Source of the DNA: Actinomyces oris
GTDB taxonomy: Bacteria > Actinomycetota > Actinomycetes > Actinomycetales > Actinomycetaceae
Direction of reading: 5' to 3'
Length of the DNA stretch: 64,000 bases
NCBI RefSeq assembly: GCF_001553935.1
Contig: NZ_CP014232.1
Location: 2,108,001-2,172,000, forward strand
Each line of letters opens with the position of its first letter. The stretch's first letter is position 1. The notes beneath the pieces were generated by a model. That model did no database searches. It had not been told where the DNA came from and was given only the letters and a program-made list of their open reading frames with translations. The translations under genes were made by a program, and so were the position numbers. Shown piece by piece: positions 9,448 to 18,727 of this stretch.

Positions 9448-10767
9448 ATGCGTCCCACCCACTATCTCTCCCGCCGCGCCGTGCTGGCAGGGTTGGGAAC
9501 CACTGCAGTCGCCGCCACCCTGGCCGCCTGTGCCACCTCCGGCAGCTCCGGCTCGAAGTCCGGTGGAGCCGCAGGTGAAGGGGACGCCAGCCAGGTCGAC
9601 GTCGTCACCTGGTGGTCGGCCGGCTCGGAGAAGCTCGGTCTGGATGCCCTGGTCAAGGTCTTCAACCAGCAGTTCCCCAAGACGAAGTTCGAGAACAAGG
9701 CCGTCTCCGGCGGCGCCGGCAGCCAGGCCAAGCAGAAGCTTTCTGCGGACCTGGCCGCCAAGAACCCGCCGGACACCTACCAGGCCCACGCCGGCGCCGA
9801 GATCAAGGACCACATCGAGGCCGGCTACCTGCTGGACGTCTCCAACCTCTACGAGGAGTTCAAGCTCAACGAGGCATTCCCGGCCACCCTCATGGACCGC
9901 CTCAAGGACTCCGACGGCAAGATCTACTCGGTGCCCTCCAACATCCACCGGGCCAATGTCGTGTGGGCCTCGGTGTCTGCGCTCAAGGCCGCTGGGCTCG
10001 ACCCGACCAAGCCCGCCACCACCATCGACGCCTGGATCGCCGACATGGAGAAGGTCAAGGCTGCCGGCCTGACCCCCATCACCATGGGCATGGCTTGGAC
10101 CCAGCTCGAGCTGCTCGAGACCATTCTCATCGCCGACCTGGGCGTGGACGCCTACAACGGGCTCTTCGCAGGCAAGACCGACTGGGGCGGCGCCGAGGTC
10201 ACCAAGGCGCTGGGGCACTACAAGACCATCGTGGGCTTCACCGACTCCTCCCTTTACACCGAGGACTGGGAGCCCGCCATGAAGCCCATCATGGACGGCA
10301 AGGCCGCCTTCAACGTCATGGGCGACTGGGCAGTGGCCGGCTTCGACGCCGCCGGCAAGAAGGCCGGCCAGGACTACGTCTACTTCCCGGTCCCGGGCAC
10401 CGACGGCGTCTTCGACTTCCTGGCCGACTCCTTCACCCTGCCTGACGGCGCCAAGCACCCCGGCGGTGCCAAGAACTGGCTCAACACCATCTCCTCCAAG
10501 GACGGCCAGATCGCCTTCAACACGGTCAAGGGCTCCATCCCGGCCCGAACCGACCTCACCGACGAGGAGAAGGGCAAGTTCTCCGAGTACCAGCGCGCGG
10601 CCATGGAGTCCTTCGCCAAGGACAAGATCGTCTCCTCCATCGCTCACGGCGCGGCCCTGCCGGCCAAGGCCACCAACGCGATGAACGACGCCCTGACCAA
10701 GTTCGCCCAGGGCGCCTCCGACGTCACCGCCCTGCAGGCCGACCTCAAGGCCGCTGCCGCCTCCTGA
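9448..10767 (+). CDS. carbohydrate ABC transporter substrate-binding lipoprotein
   Basis: A 439-aa extracellular solute-binding protein of family 1 (sugar type). The N-terminus has a twin-arginine (SRRAVLAGLG, residues 8-17) and a lipobox ending LAAC with the lipidated Cys at 28, so it is probably a Tat-exported lipoprotein. A Ser/Gly linker follows. The mature part starts VDVVTWWSAGSEKLGLDALV, and conserved elements such as FNVMGDWAVAGF are typical of sugar-binding proteins. The actual sugar is not readable. It heads a three-gene importer unit; ATG 9448 has AAGGAG upstream. A 143-base GC-rich gap with potential hairpins separates it from the permeases, which would allow higher expression of the binding protein. 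No ATPase gene follows, so a shared MsmK-type ATPase elsewhere is likely. Confidence 0.92.
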   Translation: MRPTHYLSRRAVLAGLGTTAVAATLAACATSGSSGSKSGGAAGEGDASQVDVVTWWSAGSEKLGLDALVKVFNQQFPKTKFENKAVSGGAGSQAKQKLSADLAAKNPPDTYQAHAGAEIKDHIEAGYLLDVSNLYEEFKLNEAFPATLMDRLKDSDGKIYSVPSNIHRANVVWASVSALKAAGLDPTKPATTIDAWIADMEKVKAAGLTPITMGMAWTQLELLETILIADLGVDAYNGLFAGKTDWGGAEVTKALGHYKTIVGFTDSSLYTEDWEPAMKPIMDGKAAFNVMGDWAVAGFDAAGKKAGQDYVYFPVPGTDGVFDFLADSFTLPDGAKHPGGAKNWLNTISSKDGQIAFNTVKGSIPARTDLTDEEKGKFSEYQRAAMESFAKDKIVSSIAHGAALPAKATNAMNDALTKFAQGASDVTALQADLKAAAAS

Positions 10768-10910
10768 CCGGTTCCCCGGGGGCGGGGCCGGCCGTGCGTC
10801 CGCACCGGTCCGCTCCCGTCCCCGGGACCGACCTCCCGCCGATCAACCGGCCGGCGCTCATCACCACGACAGGCGGAGCTAATCCGCCACCTACGCATCA
10901 GGAGAACCTT

Positions 10911-11839
10911 GTGAGCACCAAGAGCGCCCCCGCGCGGCGCCGTCGAGCGAGCTGGAGGCAGTGGGGCCCCGGCCTCCTGCTCATCTCGCCCTCGATCATC
11001 CTCGTCGGCGTCTTCGTCTACGGGATGATCGGGATCAACATCAACACCTCCCTGCTGGACATGCACACCGCCGGCCAGGTCTCCGGACGCAGGGGAACCA
11101 CCGTCGTCGGGCTGAGCAACTTCACGGCCCTGTTCGGTAACCCGGACTTCCGCCACTCCTTCATCAACCTCATCCTGTTCACCGTCACCTTCCTGGCCGG
11201 CACCCTCGTGGTCGGCTTCCTGTGGGCCTGGCTCCTGGACCGCCCCATCAAGGGGGAGGGATCTTCCGCTCCATCTTCCTGTTCCCCATGGCCGTGTCCT
11301 TCGTGGCCTCGGGTGTGGTGTGGCGGTGGCTGCTGAACTCCGCGCAGGGCGAGAGCGCCTCGGGGCTCAACCGCCTGTTCGAGATGACCGGCCTGCGGTT
11401 CCTGGAGAACTCGTGGACCCAGAACACCACCTGGGGGATTCTGGCCATCGCGCTGCCGGCCGTGTGGCAGCTGGCCGGATACGTCATGGCGCTCTTCCTG
11501 GCCGGCTTCCGTGGCATTCCCGACGACCTGCGTGAGGCCGCCCGGGTCGACGGCGCCAGCGAGTGGCAGCTCTACAAGTCGATCATCTTCCCCCAGCTGA
11601 CCCCGATCGCCCTGAGCGCCGTCATCATCATCGGGCACATGTCCCTAAAGTCCTTCGACCTCATCATGTCGATCACGGACCAGCGCACCTACTCCACCAA
11701 GGTCCCGGCCATCGACATGTTCAACTTCATGACCGACAACGACTACTCCAACGCCGCCGCCGTCGGCACGATCCTGCTGGTCCTGGTCGCCGTCGCCGTC
11801 ATCCCCTACCTCATCCACGACGCCAAGGGCAGGAGGTGA
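10911..11839 (+). pseudogene. sugar ABC permease 1 (MalF/UgpA type), disrupted by a -1 frameshift
   Basis: The first membrane subunit of the importer reads in two frames. From GTG 10911 (AGGAG at 10900-10904) the product runs to DRPIKGEG, then goes out of frame and stops at 11336. The next frame picks up with IFRSIFLFPMAVSFVASG from 11261 and continues to 11839, including the EAARVDGASEWQLYKSIIFP loop that contacts the ATPase. Inserting one base at 11259-11260, after AAGGGGGAGG, restores a 309-aa permease of normal length. The downstream half has intact codon use and motifs, so this is either a recent mutation or a sequencing error next to a G-run. If real, the importer lacks a complete permease 1. 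Confidence 0.85.
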
Positions 11840-11845
11840 GCGGCG

Positions 11846-12700
<855 letters not shown>

Positions 12701-12756
12701 GACCGGCCCGGGCCGCTCGCCCGCGTCCTACGCCTCGTTTGCTCTCGGCCTGCTCT

Positions 12757-12801
12757 CACATCCGGCTGCCGCCCTCGGCTTGGGGACGGCAGCCGGATGT
12801 G
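12757..12801. terminator. 14-bp perfect inverted repeat after the sugar operon
   Basis: Arms 12757-12770 and 12788-12801 (CACATCCGGCTGCC and its complement) with a 17-base loop. It probably terminates the sugar operon. There is no U-tract, and the right arm ends only 13 bases before the next start codon, so it could also act as an operator or leader structure for that gene. Confidence 0.5.
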
Positions 12802-12814
12802 ATGTGATCGGTCC

Positions 12815-13105
12815 ATGGCACGTCGCAGATCCAAGCGCCCCTACGGGCAGGGGCACATCCCCTTGAGCATGGACCGTCTCGCCTCCGTGCCACGCACCCA
12901 GACCGGCCCCGGCGGCGCCGACTTCACCGTGCGACACCTGCGCGGCGGTGACAAGCCCTACACCTGTCCCGGTTGCCACCGCGTCATCCCGGCCGGCACC
13001 GCGCACGTGGTGGCCTGGAGCAACGAGTCCCTCTTCGGGGCGGACCGGGGCCTTGAGGAGCGCCGTCACTGGCACACCTCATGCTGGGAGCGCCGCCTCT
13101 GGTAG
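12815..13105 (+). CDS. small zinc-ribbon-like protein of unknown function
   Basis: A 96-aa basic protein. The N-terminus MARRRSKRPYGQGHIPLSMDRL is followed by a CPGC knuckle (Cys51, Cys54) and a second half-site HWHTSC (His87, Cys90), which could bind one zinc ion. Proteins of this size and pattern are widespread in actinobacteria, often labelled ATP/GTP-binding without visible P-loop support; I see none here. Its last codons face the convergent gene at 13146 across 40 bases. The start ATG 12815 lies just after a 14-bp hairpin, and no strong ribosome site is visible. Confidence 0.75.
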   Translation: MARRRSKRPYGQGHIPLSMDRLASVPRTQTGPGGADFTVRHLRGGDKPYTCPGCHRVIPAGTAHVVAWSNESLFGADRGLEERRHWHTSCWERRLW

Positions 13106-13145
13106 AACCCGACGCCGGAGCGAAGCAGCAGGGCTGAGAGTCAAG

Positions 13146-13637
13146 TCATACGAGCGGCTCGGGGGAGCGCTCCTCCCAGCCCGGCAGCAGGCGGTCCAGC
13201 GCGAAGCGCAGCGGCACGATATCGCCGTCGCGTCCGCCCTCACCGATGGTCATCGGCACTGGCTGGCTCTCGGGCCTGACCCCGCGCAGGCGCTGTGCCA
13301 GGCTCAGCGGCATCGACAGGACGTAGTAGCGCCCCTGCGTGTCGATGCCGACCGTCTCATCGGCCCTCAGGTACCAGCCGCGCAGCGGGGTGCGGGCGCT
13401 TCCGCCCGCGTAGCCGCGCACCCGCAGAGGAACGTCCTGGAGGCCCTCCTTGCGGGCGACCTCGAGGAAGAGCCCCACGATGCGGGCGGCCCGGGCGTGC
13501 TCGGCCTCCTGGCGCTCCTGAAGCATGCGGGCCCGCTGTGTGGCCGCACGACGACGCGACGCCGCCCAGTCGCGGTCACCAGAACCACGGGTGCTGGTCG
13601 ACTCGGTCTCGAACCGGGCGGCGTCGTCGGCAGTCAC
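13146..13637 (-). CDS. conserved actinobacterial protein, function unknown
   Basis: A 163-aa soluble protein starting at GTG 13637, nine bases after the stop of the DivIVA-like gene and surely co-transcribed with it. The N-terminal half (residues 20-60) is Arg/Ala/Glu-rich and helical (WAASRRRAATQRARMLQERQEAEHARAARIV). The C-terminal half is a compact domain with RGWYLRADETVGIDTQGRYYVLSMP. No catalytic motif is recognised. Context suggests a partner of the coiled-coil protein. Confidence 0.8.
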   Translation of the reverse strand: MTADDAARFETESTSTRGSGDRDWAASRRRAATQRARMLQERQEAEHARAARIVGLFLEVARKEGLQDVPLRVRGYAGGSARTPLRGWYLRADETVGIDTQGRYYVLSMPLSLAQRLRGVRPESQPVPMTIGEGGRDGDIVPLRFALDRLLPGWEERSPEPLV

Positions 13638-13646
13638 GTCGGTGTC

Positions 13647-15275
13647 TCAGCGACGTCCTTTGCCCTGGCGGGGGTTGCGGTTGGTGGAGTTACCGGAGCC
13701 GTTCGAGCTCTTGCCGGGGGCCGGGACGTGCTCGATACGGCCGGGGCCGCCCTTCTGAGCGTTCTTCTGGGCCGACGACTGCGCTCCCGTCTGCTGGCCG
13801 CCTGCGGAGGAGGCAGCAGCGGCCTTGTTTGCGGCCGGTGCGGGAGCCGCCGAGGTGGCCGACGGCGCGGAGGCGGCGCCGCTCGAGCCTGCCGAGCGCG
13901 CGCTGCTGGCACTGCTGGACGCCGCAGGTTCTGCCGACTGCGCGGAGGACTGCTCCGCAGACGGAGCCGGACTCGGTTCCTGAGGCAGGGCTGCGACGTG
14001 GTCGCTGAAGGAGGGGGCCTGGGGCAGTGCACCTCCCAGGACACCGCGCATCTCGGTGAGGTAGGCGGCGACCGAGTCGCGCTGGCGTTCGAGCTCCTGG
14101 AGCTGGCGGGCGGCTACCTGGGCGGTGACGTCGGCGTCGGCGCGGGCGTCGCTGATGATCTGCTCGGCCTCGAGACGGGCCTGTGCCAGAGTCTCCTCGG
14201 CCTGGGTGACGGCCTCCTCCTGGCGCTTGCGGGCCTCGGCGTCGGTGCGGGCGCGGACCTCCTCGGCCCGGGACAGCGCCTCCTGCAGGCGCTCCTCGGC
14301 CTCCTGGGCCTGGACCTGGGCCTGCTCCTGCATCTCCCGGATGCGCTCGCGCGTGGCCTCGTGGGCGTCGGAGTCCTCCTGGGCGGCCTGCTCGTGCGCC
14401 GCGGCGATCTCCAGGGTCGCCTGCTGGCGCAGCTCGGTGGCCTCGGAGCGGGCCGCGGCCGCCTCGTCGGTGGCCGAGCGGCGCAGCGTCTCAGACTCGT
14501 TGCGCGCCGAGGTGAGGATTTCCTCGGCCTCGCGCTTGGCCTTGCCGACGGTCAGCTCGGCCTCCTGCTTGGCGGCGGAGAGGATTTCCTCGGCCTTCGC
14601 CGTGGAGGTCTTGTGCAGCTCGTCGGCCTCGGCCGCGGCGGCCTCCCGGTTGGCGGTGGCGTCGCGCTCGGAGGTGATGGCGATCTCGGCGGCCTGCTTG
14701 CGCGCCTGGGACAGGACCAGTGCGGCCTCACGTTCGGCGCTGGCGCGCATCTCGGTGACGGCTGCCTCGGACTCGGCGGAGATCTGGGCGGCCTTGCGAG
14801 AGGCGGAGGAGACCAGCTCCTGGGCGCGGGCCTCGGCGTTGGCCAGAGCAGTCGAGGCCTCCCCCTGGGAGCGGGAGCGCAGCTCGCTGGCCTCTCGGCG
14901 GGCGTCGGCGAGCAGGGTCGCCGCCTCCGAGGCGCTGCGCTCGGAGAGGTTCTTGGCGTTGGTCCGGGTCCGGGTCAGCAGGGCGTCGGCCTCGGCATTG
15001 GCCTTGGACAGGACGGAGGCGCTCTGCTCCTCGGCGCTGCGCAGCAGCTGCTCGATCCTGGAGCCCAGGCCGGCGTAGGTCGGCTTGTCGGATTCCCGCA
15101 GCCTGCGCTGGGCGTCGGCCAGCTCGCCGGCCAACGTCATGGCGCGCTGGTCGAGGCTGGCCACCTCGCGACGCGCGTCGGCCAGCTGGCGCGAGAGCTG
15201 CTCCAGCTTCCGGTCGACCTGAGCGCGGTCGTAACCGCGCATCGTGATGGCAAACTCGCTGTATTCCTCAGCCAC
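13647..15275 (-). CDS. long DivIVA-like coiled-coil protein
   Basis: A 542-aa cytoplasmic protein. It begins with a short DivIVA-type membrane-association/dimer motif (FAITMRGYDRAQVDRKLEQLS, about residues 7-27). An almost uninterrupted Ala/Glu/Arg coiled coil follows to about residue 415, with heptad-like repeats such as AEADALL, AKREAEEIL and AEETLAQARLEAEQI. A disordered Ala/Ser/Pro tail and a basic Arg/Asn/Gly end close it. It resembles polar scaffold proteins (DivIVA/Wag31, Scy, FilP) that organise polar growth in actinobacteria, but is much longer than DivIVA. GTG 15275 has the strong site AGGAGGAGG. An inverted repeat GGTCAC/GTGACC (15350-15355, 15365-15370) lies upstream. A role in cell shape is inference from architecture. 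Confidence 0.85.
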   Translation of the reverse strand: MAEEYSEFAITMRGYDRAQVDRKLEQLSRQLADARREVASLDQRAMTLAGELADAQRRLRESDKPTYAGLGSRIEQLLRSAEEQSASVLSKANAEADALLTRTRTNAKNLSERSASEAATLLADARREASELRSRSQGEASTALANAEARAQELVSSASRKAAQISAESEAAVTEMRASAEREAALVLSQARKQAAEIAITSERDATANREAAAAEADELHKTSTAKAEEILSAAKQEAELTVGKAKREAEEILTSARNESETLRRSATDEAAAARSEATELRQQATLEIAAAHEQAAQEDSDAHEATRERIREMQEQAQVQAQEAEERLQEALSRAEEVRARTDAEARKRQEEAVTQAEETLAQARLEAEQIISDARADADVTAQVAARQLQELERQRDSVAAYLTEMRGVLGGALPQAPSFSDHVAALPQEPSPAPSAEQSSAQSAEPAASSSASSARSAGSSGAASAPSATSAAPAPAANKAAAASSAGGQQTGAQSSAQKNAQKGGPGRIEHVPAPGKSSNGSGNSTNRNPRQGKGRR

Positions 15276-15743
15276 GTCGGGTTCCTCCTCCTGGCGAGCT
15301 GGGGACGCTCACCACCAGGGCAAGCCTAACGATTGGGTGTGATGAGGACGGTCACCACAAAAGTGTGACCATGCGCACAGGTTGGTGGTGTGCGGTTCGG
15401 TTCTCGACCGGGTGGGAGGGGGGTCGGATGGTTGCGCTGGTGGATGGTTCAGGTGCGACCGATCTCCTGCGCGCGTTTCTCCGCGTCTTCCTCCGTGTCC
15501 GCATCGAGATCACCGCGCTGCTCGGAGGGGCGGCGAGACCCTTTCTGCTGGCGGGATTCCGGGAGATATCGCTTCGCTCAGCGCGTGTCTCGTTGTGATC
15601 TTCCGCCGAGGTCGGTGCGGTCGCAGGGTCCGTCATGCGATTCTGGTTCCCAGGCGGGCGCACGGTGAGCGCTCGCAGCGACACCCGGCTCCGCGTAGCC
15701 GACCGTCGTCCAACCGTGTCCGCGAGCATAGGAGATCCGCGTC
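15276..15743. other. 468-base divergent intergenic region, no supported gene
   Basis: This gap separates the DivIVA-like gene (minus) from the two-TM protein gene (plus) and must hold both promoters. I see one dyad (15350-15370) and the ribosome site AGGAG at 15730-15734. Short open frames here, for example 15365-15598, have weak codon bias, no ribosome site and no recognisable product. Confidence 0.5.
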
Positions 15744-17516
15744 GTGAGTCGACGTATCTTGAGCGTGGTGGTGACCGTCCTCGGACTGGTCCTCGTCGCC
15801 CTGGCCGTTTGCTCGGCCACCATCTGGAAACCCGGCTCCAAGGTCGAGGCGAAGCTGGCCTCCGGTCCTTCTCAGCCCTACGTCATCACGGCCCCCGGGG
15901 TTCTCAGTGGTGCGGAGTCCGACGTCACCGTGACGGCGAGCTCCTCCGACGGCAAGGACGTCCACCTCTTCGTGGCCAGGGCGGCCGACCTCGACGCCTG
16001 GATGAGCCCTGATGCCGACAAGGCGCTGCCCTACACGGTGATCACCGGCATCGACGCCGACGCCGGAAGCCTGGCCTCCAGGGATGAGACCCAGTACTGC
16101 CCGTCGGCCAACGCCGCTCCCGCTCCTTCCGCGGCGCCCTCCGCTCAGCCCTCCGCCTCCGCGCAGGCCGGCGGCTCTCAGTGCTCGGCGCGCAAGGCCA
16201 CGGGCGTGACCGCCTCGGGCTCCGACATCTGGTTGGGGGAGAAGACGGGCGGCTCGTCTGTCACCTTCAACACCGGCAAGGATGCCGACCGCGCCATGCT
16301 GCCCCACAAGAACCTCGATGAGCAGATCGTGGTCATGGCCATGACCGACGGCAAGGCCTCGGCTCCGGGCCTGACCATCAGCTGGAAGCGCCAGGTGGAG
16401 ACGCCCTGGTACTTCTACGGGGGACTGGTTCTGGGCAGCCTCTTCGTCCTGGTGGGGGCCTTCCTGTTCTTCATCGACCTCCAGCTGCGCCGCGCCAATG
16501 TTGATCGGCGCACCCGTTCGGCCGAGCGGGCGGCCCGCATCGCCAATGCCGACTCCGTCTCCACCGAGGGCATCCCCCAGGTGGATGATCCCGACCGACG
16601 GCTCTCCCGCCGAGAGCTGCGGGACAAGGAGCGCGCCGAGGCCTCGGGTGAGCCCTGGACCGACCCGCGCACTGGGCGCATCTACCTCGACGGCGTCGAG
16701 ACGTCCTCCGCCTCCCAGGCACCTGAGACCCTCCCCACCGGCGGCTACGACTACGGCCCCGCCGTTGGGCTCAGTGCCGGCTCCGGCAGTGGGTTCGGTG
16801 ATGGAGCCGACGTCGCCTACGGTGAGGGCCACGGCGGGCAGGGCGAGCATACGGTTGCCGGCGTCGCCCGAGGCGCGTCGGTCGTCCCCGGACTTGATGA
16901 GGCCGCCACCCAGCAGTACCGGGCCGCTCGGGAGCCGGAAGACCTCCTTGACGGTGAGGCGCTGGCCATCACCTCGGATGCTGCTCAGGTCTCCGACTCG
17001 TCGGCCTCCTTCAACCCCGCGGCTCTCAGCGACGCCGCCGGTATTGGTGTCGGTGGCGGTCACATGGCTGCGGGCGTGGACCAGGTCGCCGAGCAGTCCA
17101 CCGGTGCCCCGGACCACTCCCGCTTCGCGCCTCCGGAGCACCACACCAGCCACGTGGCGGGTGGCAGCGATGAGCAGACCTTTGAGACTGACACCGCCGA
17201 GTTCCAGGACGCGGCACCCTCGGTACCGTCGCAGGAACCCGGTCTCCAGATGCCGACCGGATTCGCCCAGCCGGAGGTGAGTGACGCCTCGCTGAGCTGG
17301 AGTGAGCAGGAGGTCGAGCCGGCGCACGGGCCCACCTTCTCCCCGAGCGGTTTCGGGGACTCCTCTGCGACGTCGACCACCGTGTCCTGGCCCTCATACT
17401 CCGACGGCGTCGAGCTGCCTCCCCAGGCCGACCCCGCCGTCATCCAGGCCGTTGACGCCGAGCCCCTCAGTGAGCCAGACCCCACCGCGGACCCCGACAA
17501 CCAGGAGCGCGCATGA
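15744..17516 (+). CDS. two-TM membrane protein with long disordered C-terminal tail
   Basis: A 590-aa protein from GTG 15744 with AGGAG at 15730-15734. TM1 is at about residues 6-25. An extracytoplasmic domain of about 195 residues follows, containing two cysteines around an Ala/Pro/Ser linker (QYCPSANAAP...GGSQCSARKA) that could form a disulfide. TM2 is at about 222-247 (FYGGLVLGSLFVLVGAFLFF). A basic juxtamembrane stretch RRANVDRRTRSAERAARIA and a roughly 300-residue acidic, low-complexity cytoplasmic tail complete it. I recognise no family. The gene overlaps the lipoprotein gene by four bases (ATGA, 17513-17516), so the two products probably act together at the envelope. Confidence 0.85.
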   Translation: MSRRILSVVVTVLGLVLVALAVCSATIWKPGSKVEAKLASGPSQPYVITAPGVLSGAESDVTVTASSSDGKDVHLFVARAADLDAWMSPDADKALPYTVITGIDADAGSLASRDETQYCPSANAAPAPSAAPSAQPSASAQAGGSQCSARKATGVTASGSDIWLGEKTGGSSVTFNTGKDADRAMLPHKNLDEQIVVMAMTDGKASAPGLTISWKRQVETPWYFYGGLVLGSLFVLVGAFLFFIDLQLRRANVDRRTRSAERAARIANADSVSTEGIPQVDDPDRRLSRRELRDKERAEASGEPWTDPRTGRIYLDGVETSSASQAPETLPTGGYDYGPAVGLSAGSGSGFGDGADVAYGEGHGGQGEHTVAGVARGASVVPGLDEAATQQYRAAREPEDLLDGEALAITSDAAQVSDSSASFNPAALSDAAGIGVGGGHMAAGVDQVAEQSTGAPDHSRFAPPEHHTSHVAGGSDEQTFETDTAEFQDAAPSVPSQEPGLQMPTGFAQPEVSDASLSWSEQEVEPAHGPTFSPSGFGDSSATSTTVSWPSYSDGVELPPQADPAVIQAVDAEPLSEPDPTADPDNQERA

Positions 17517-18562
17517 TGTCCACCCGTCGAGCCTTTCTGAGCGCAGGCAGTGCCTCCGCCATCGCCCTGAGCCTGGCCGCCTGCTCGCGGTCTCAGCCCA
17601 AGACCGCTGAGACCGTGGCCTCCGGTACGCCGATCGCCGAACCCGTCCTCAACGACAAGCAGCTCGAAGAGATTCTCCAGCGCGTCCAGACCGGCCTGGC
17701 AGCGGCGGACAAGGAGAAGAACGCGGACAAGCTCAAAGAGGTCATGTCCGGTCCGGCAGCGCGGATCCGCGCTGCCGAGTACGCCACCGCCTCCGCCAGC
17801 GGAAACGGCTCCGTCATCCACACCATGAACACCAAGATCCAGGGCGGGGGAGTGGGGCAGACCGTCGGCTTCCCCCGTAACGCAGCCGTCGCCTCGGAGA
17901 GCGACAAGAGCGTCTCGATCATCTCCCTGGAGCAGGGCTCGGCCCGGGACCAGTTCAAGGTGTGGGCCTGGGTGCAGGGGTTCGCCGCGCAGGCGAGCAT
18001 TCCCGTGCTGACCAAGCAGTCGGCCCAGCACGCCAAGCAGGTGACGGCCGATTCCACCGGGCTGGTCGTCACCCCCAAGGCGGCTCTCGACGCCTACGTC
18101 GATGCGCTCAACCATCCTGACGGCGAGAACGGCAAGGCATTCCCTGACGACAACCTGCGTCAGAAGGTCCAGGACGCCCGAAAGACCGACCTGAGCAACT
18201 TGGGTGAGGTCACCGTCACGGCGGTCCCCGGTCAGGACGGGTTCCAGGGCCTCCAGCTGGAGGAGGGGGACGGCGGGGCGCTGGTCTTCACCACCCTGAC
18301 CTACACGGTGGTCTACAAACGCACCGTCGACGGCTCCGACCTCACCCTGCAGGGTGACATTGCCGCCCACATGGGTGGCAACCAGAAGATCGTCGGCACC
18401 GTCACCGCCACCTACGACTCCATGGTCGCCTTCTCCATCCCCAAGGAGGGAAGCGGCGGGAAGGTGACCGTTCTGGGAGCCGAGACGGCGCTGATGAAGG
18501 TGGACCGGGACGACTCCAAGACGCCGGCCCCCACGGCATCGGCCTCGGCCAAGCCGTCCTGA
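17513..18562 (+). CDS. Tat-type lipoprotein of unknown function
   Basis: A 349-aa exported protein. The signal has twin arginines (STRRAFLSAGSASAIALSLAAC) with the lipobox Cys at residue 24. The mature part contains a helical region (DKQLEEILQRVQTGLAAADKEKNADKL) followed by mixed alpha/beta sequence, with VTPKAALDAYVDALNHPDG in the centre and a short Ala/Thr/Ser tail. No enzyme motif is visible. It is translationally coupled to the upstream two-TM protein (four-base overlap). ATG codons at 17513 and 17516 are both possible starts. Two such genes coupled suggest an envelope complex, which is inference. Confidence 0.87.
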   Translation: MMSTRRAFLSAGSASAIALSLAACSRSQPKTAETVASGTPIAEPVLNDKQLEEILQRVQTGLAAADKEKNADKLKEVMSGPAARIRAAEYATASASGNGSVIHTMNTKIQGGGVGQTVGFPRNAAVASESDKSVSIISLEQGSARDQFKVWAWVQGFAAQASIPVLTKQSAQHAKQVTADSTGLVVTPKAALDAYVDALNHPDGENGKAFPDDNLRQKVQDARKTDLSNLGEVTVTAVPGQDGFQGLQLEEGDGGALVFTTLTYTVVYKRTVDGSDLTLQGDIAAHMGGNQKIVGTVTATYDSMVAFSIPKEGSGGKVTVLGAETALMKVDRDDSKTPAPTASASAKPS

Positions 18563-18576
18563 ACGTCACTGCCCCC

Positions 18577-18608
18577 GGCCCGGCTCCGTGACCGCTCGGA
18601 GCCGGGCC
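18577..18608 (+). terminator. GC-rich hairpin after the lipoprotein gene
   Basis: A 12-bp perfect stem (18577-18588 with 18597-18608) and an 8-base loop, 15 bases past the stop at 18562. No U-tract, but its position suggests termination of the two-gene envelope unit. Confidence 0.6.
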
Positions 18609-18727
18609 GCCGGCGCGCCCGGGCCTGTGAGCAGCGTGAGGCCCGCCAACCGCGCCGGCGTGCCAGGACACTGAAGACCCAGACCAACGAAGCAAACGGG
18701 CTGCGGCCCGAGGAAGGCAGAGCTGCC

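Noticed and set aside
12948..15329. 793-codon plus-strand frame over the DivIVA-like gene
   Set aside because: Its Leu/Gly-rich repeats mirror the Ala/Glu coiled coil on the other strand; no start site or family.
15365..15598. 77-codon plus-strand frame in the 468-base gap
   Set aside because: Some third-position GC bias but no ribosome site, many rare codons at the start and no recognisable product.
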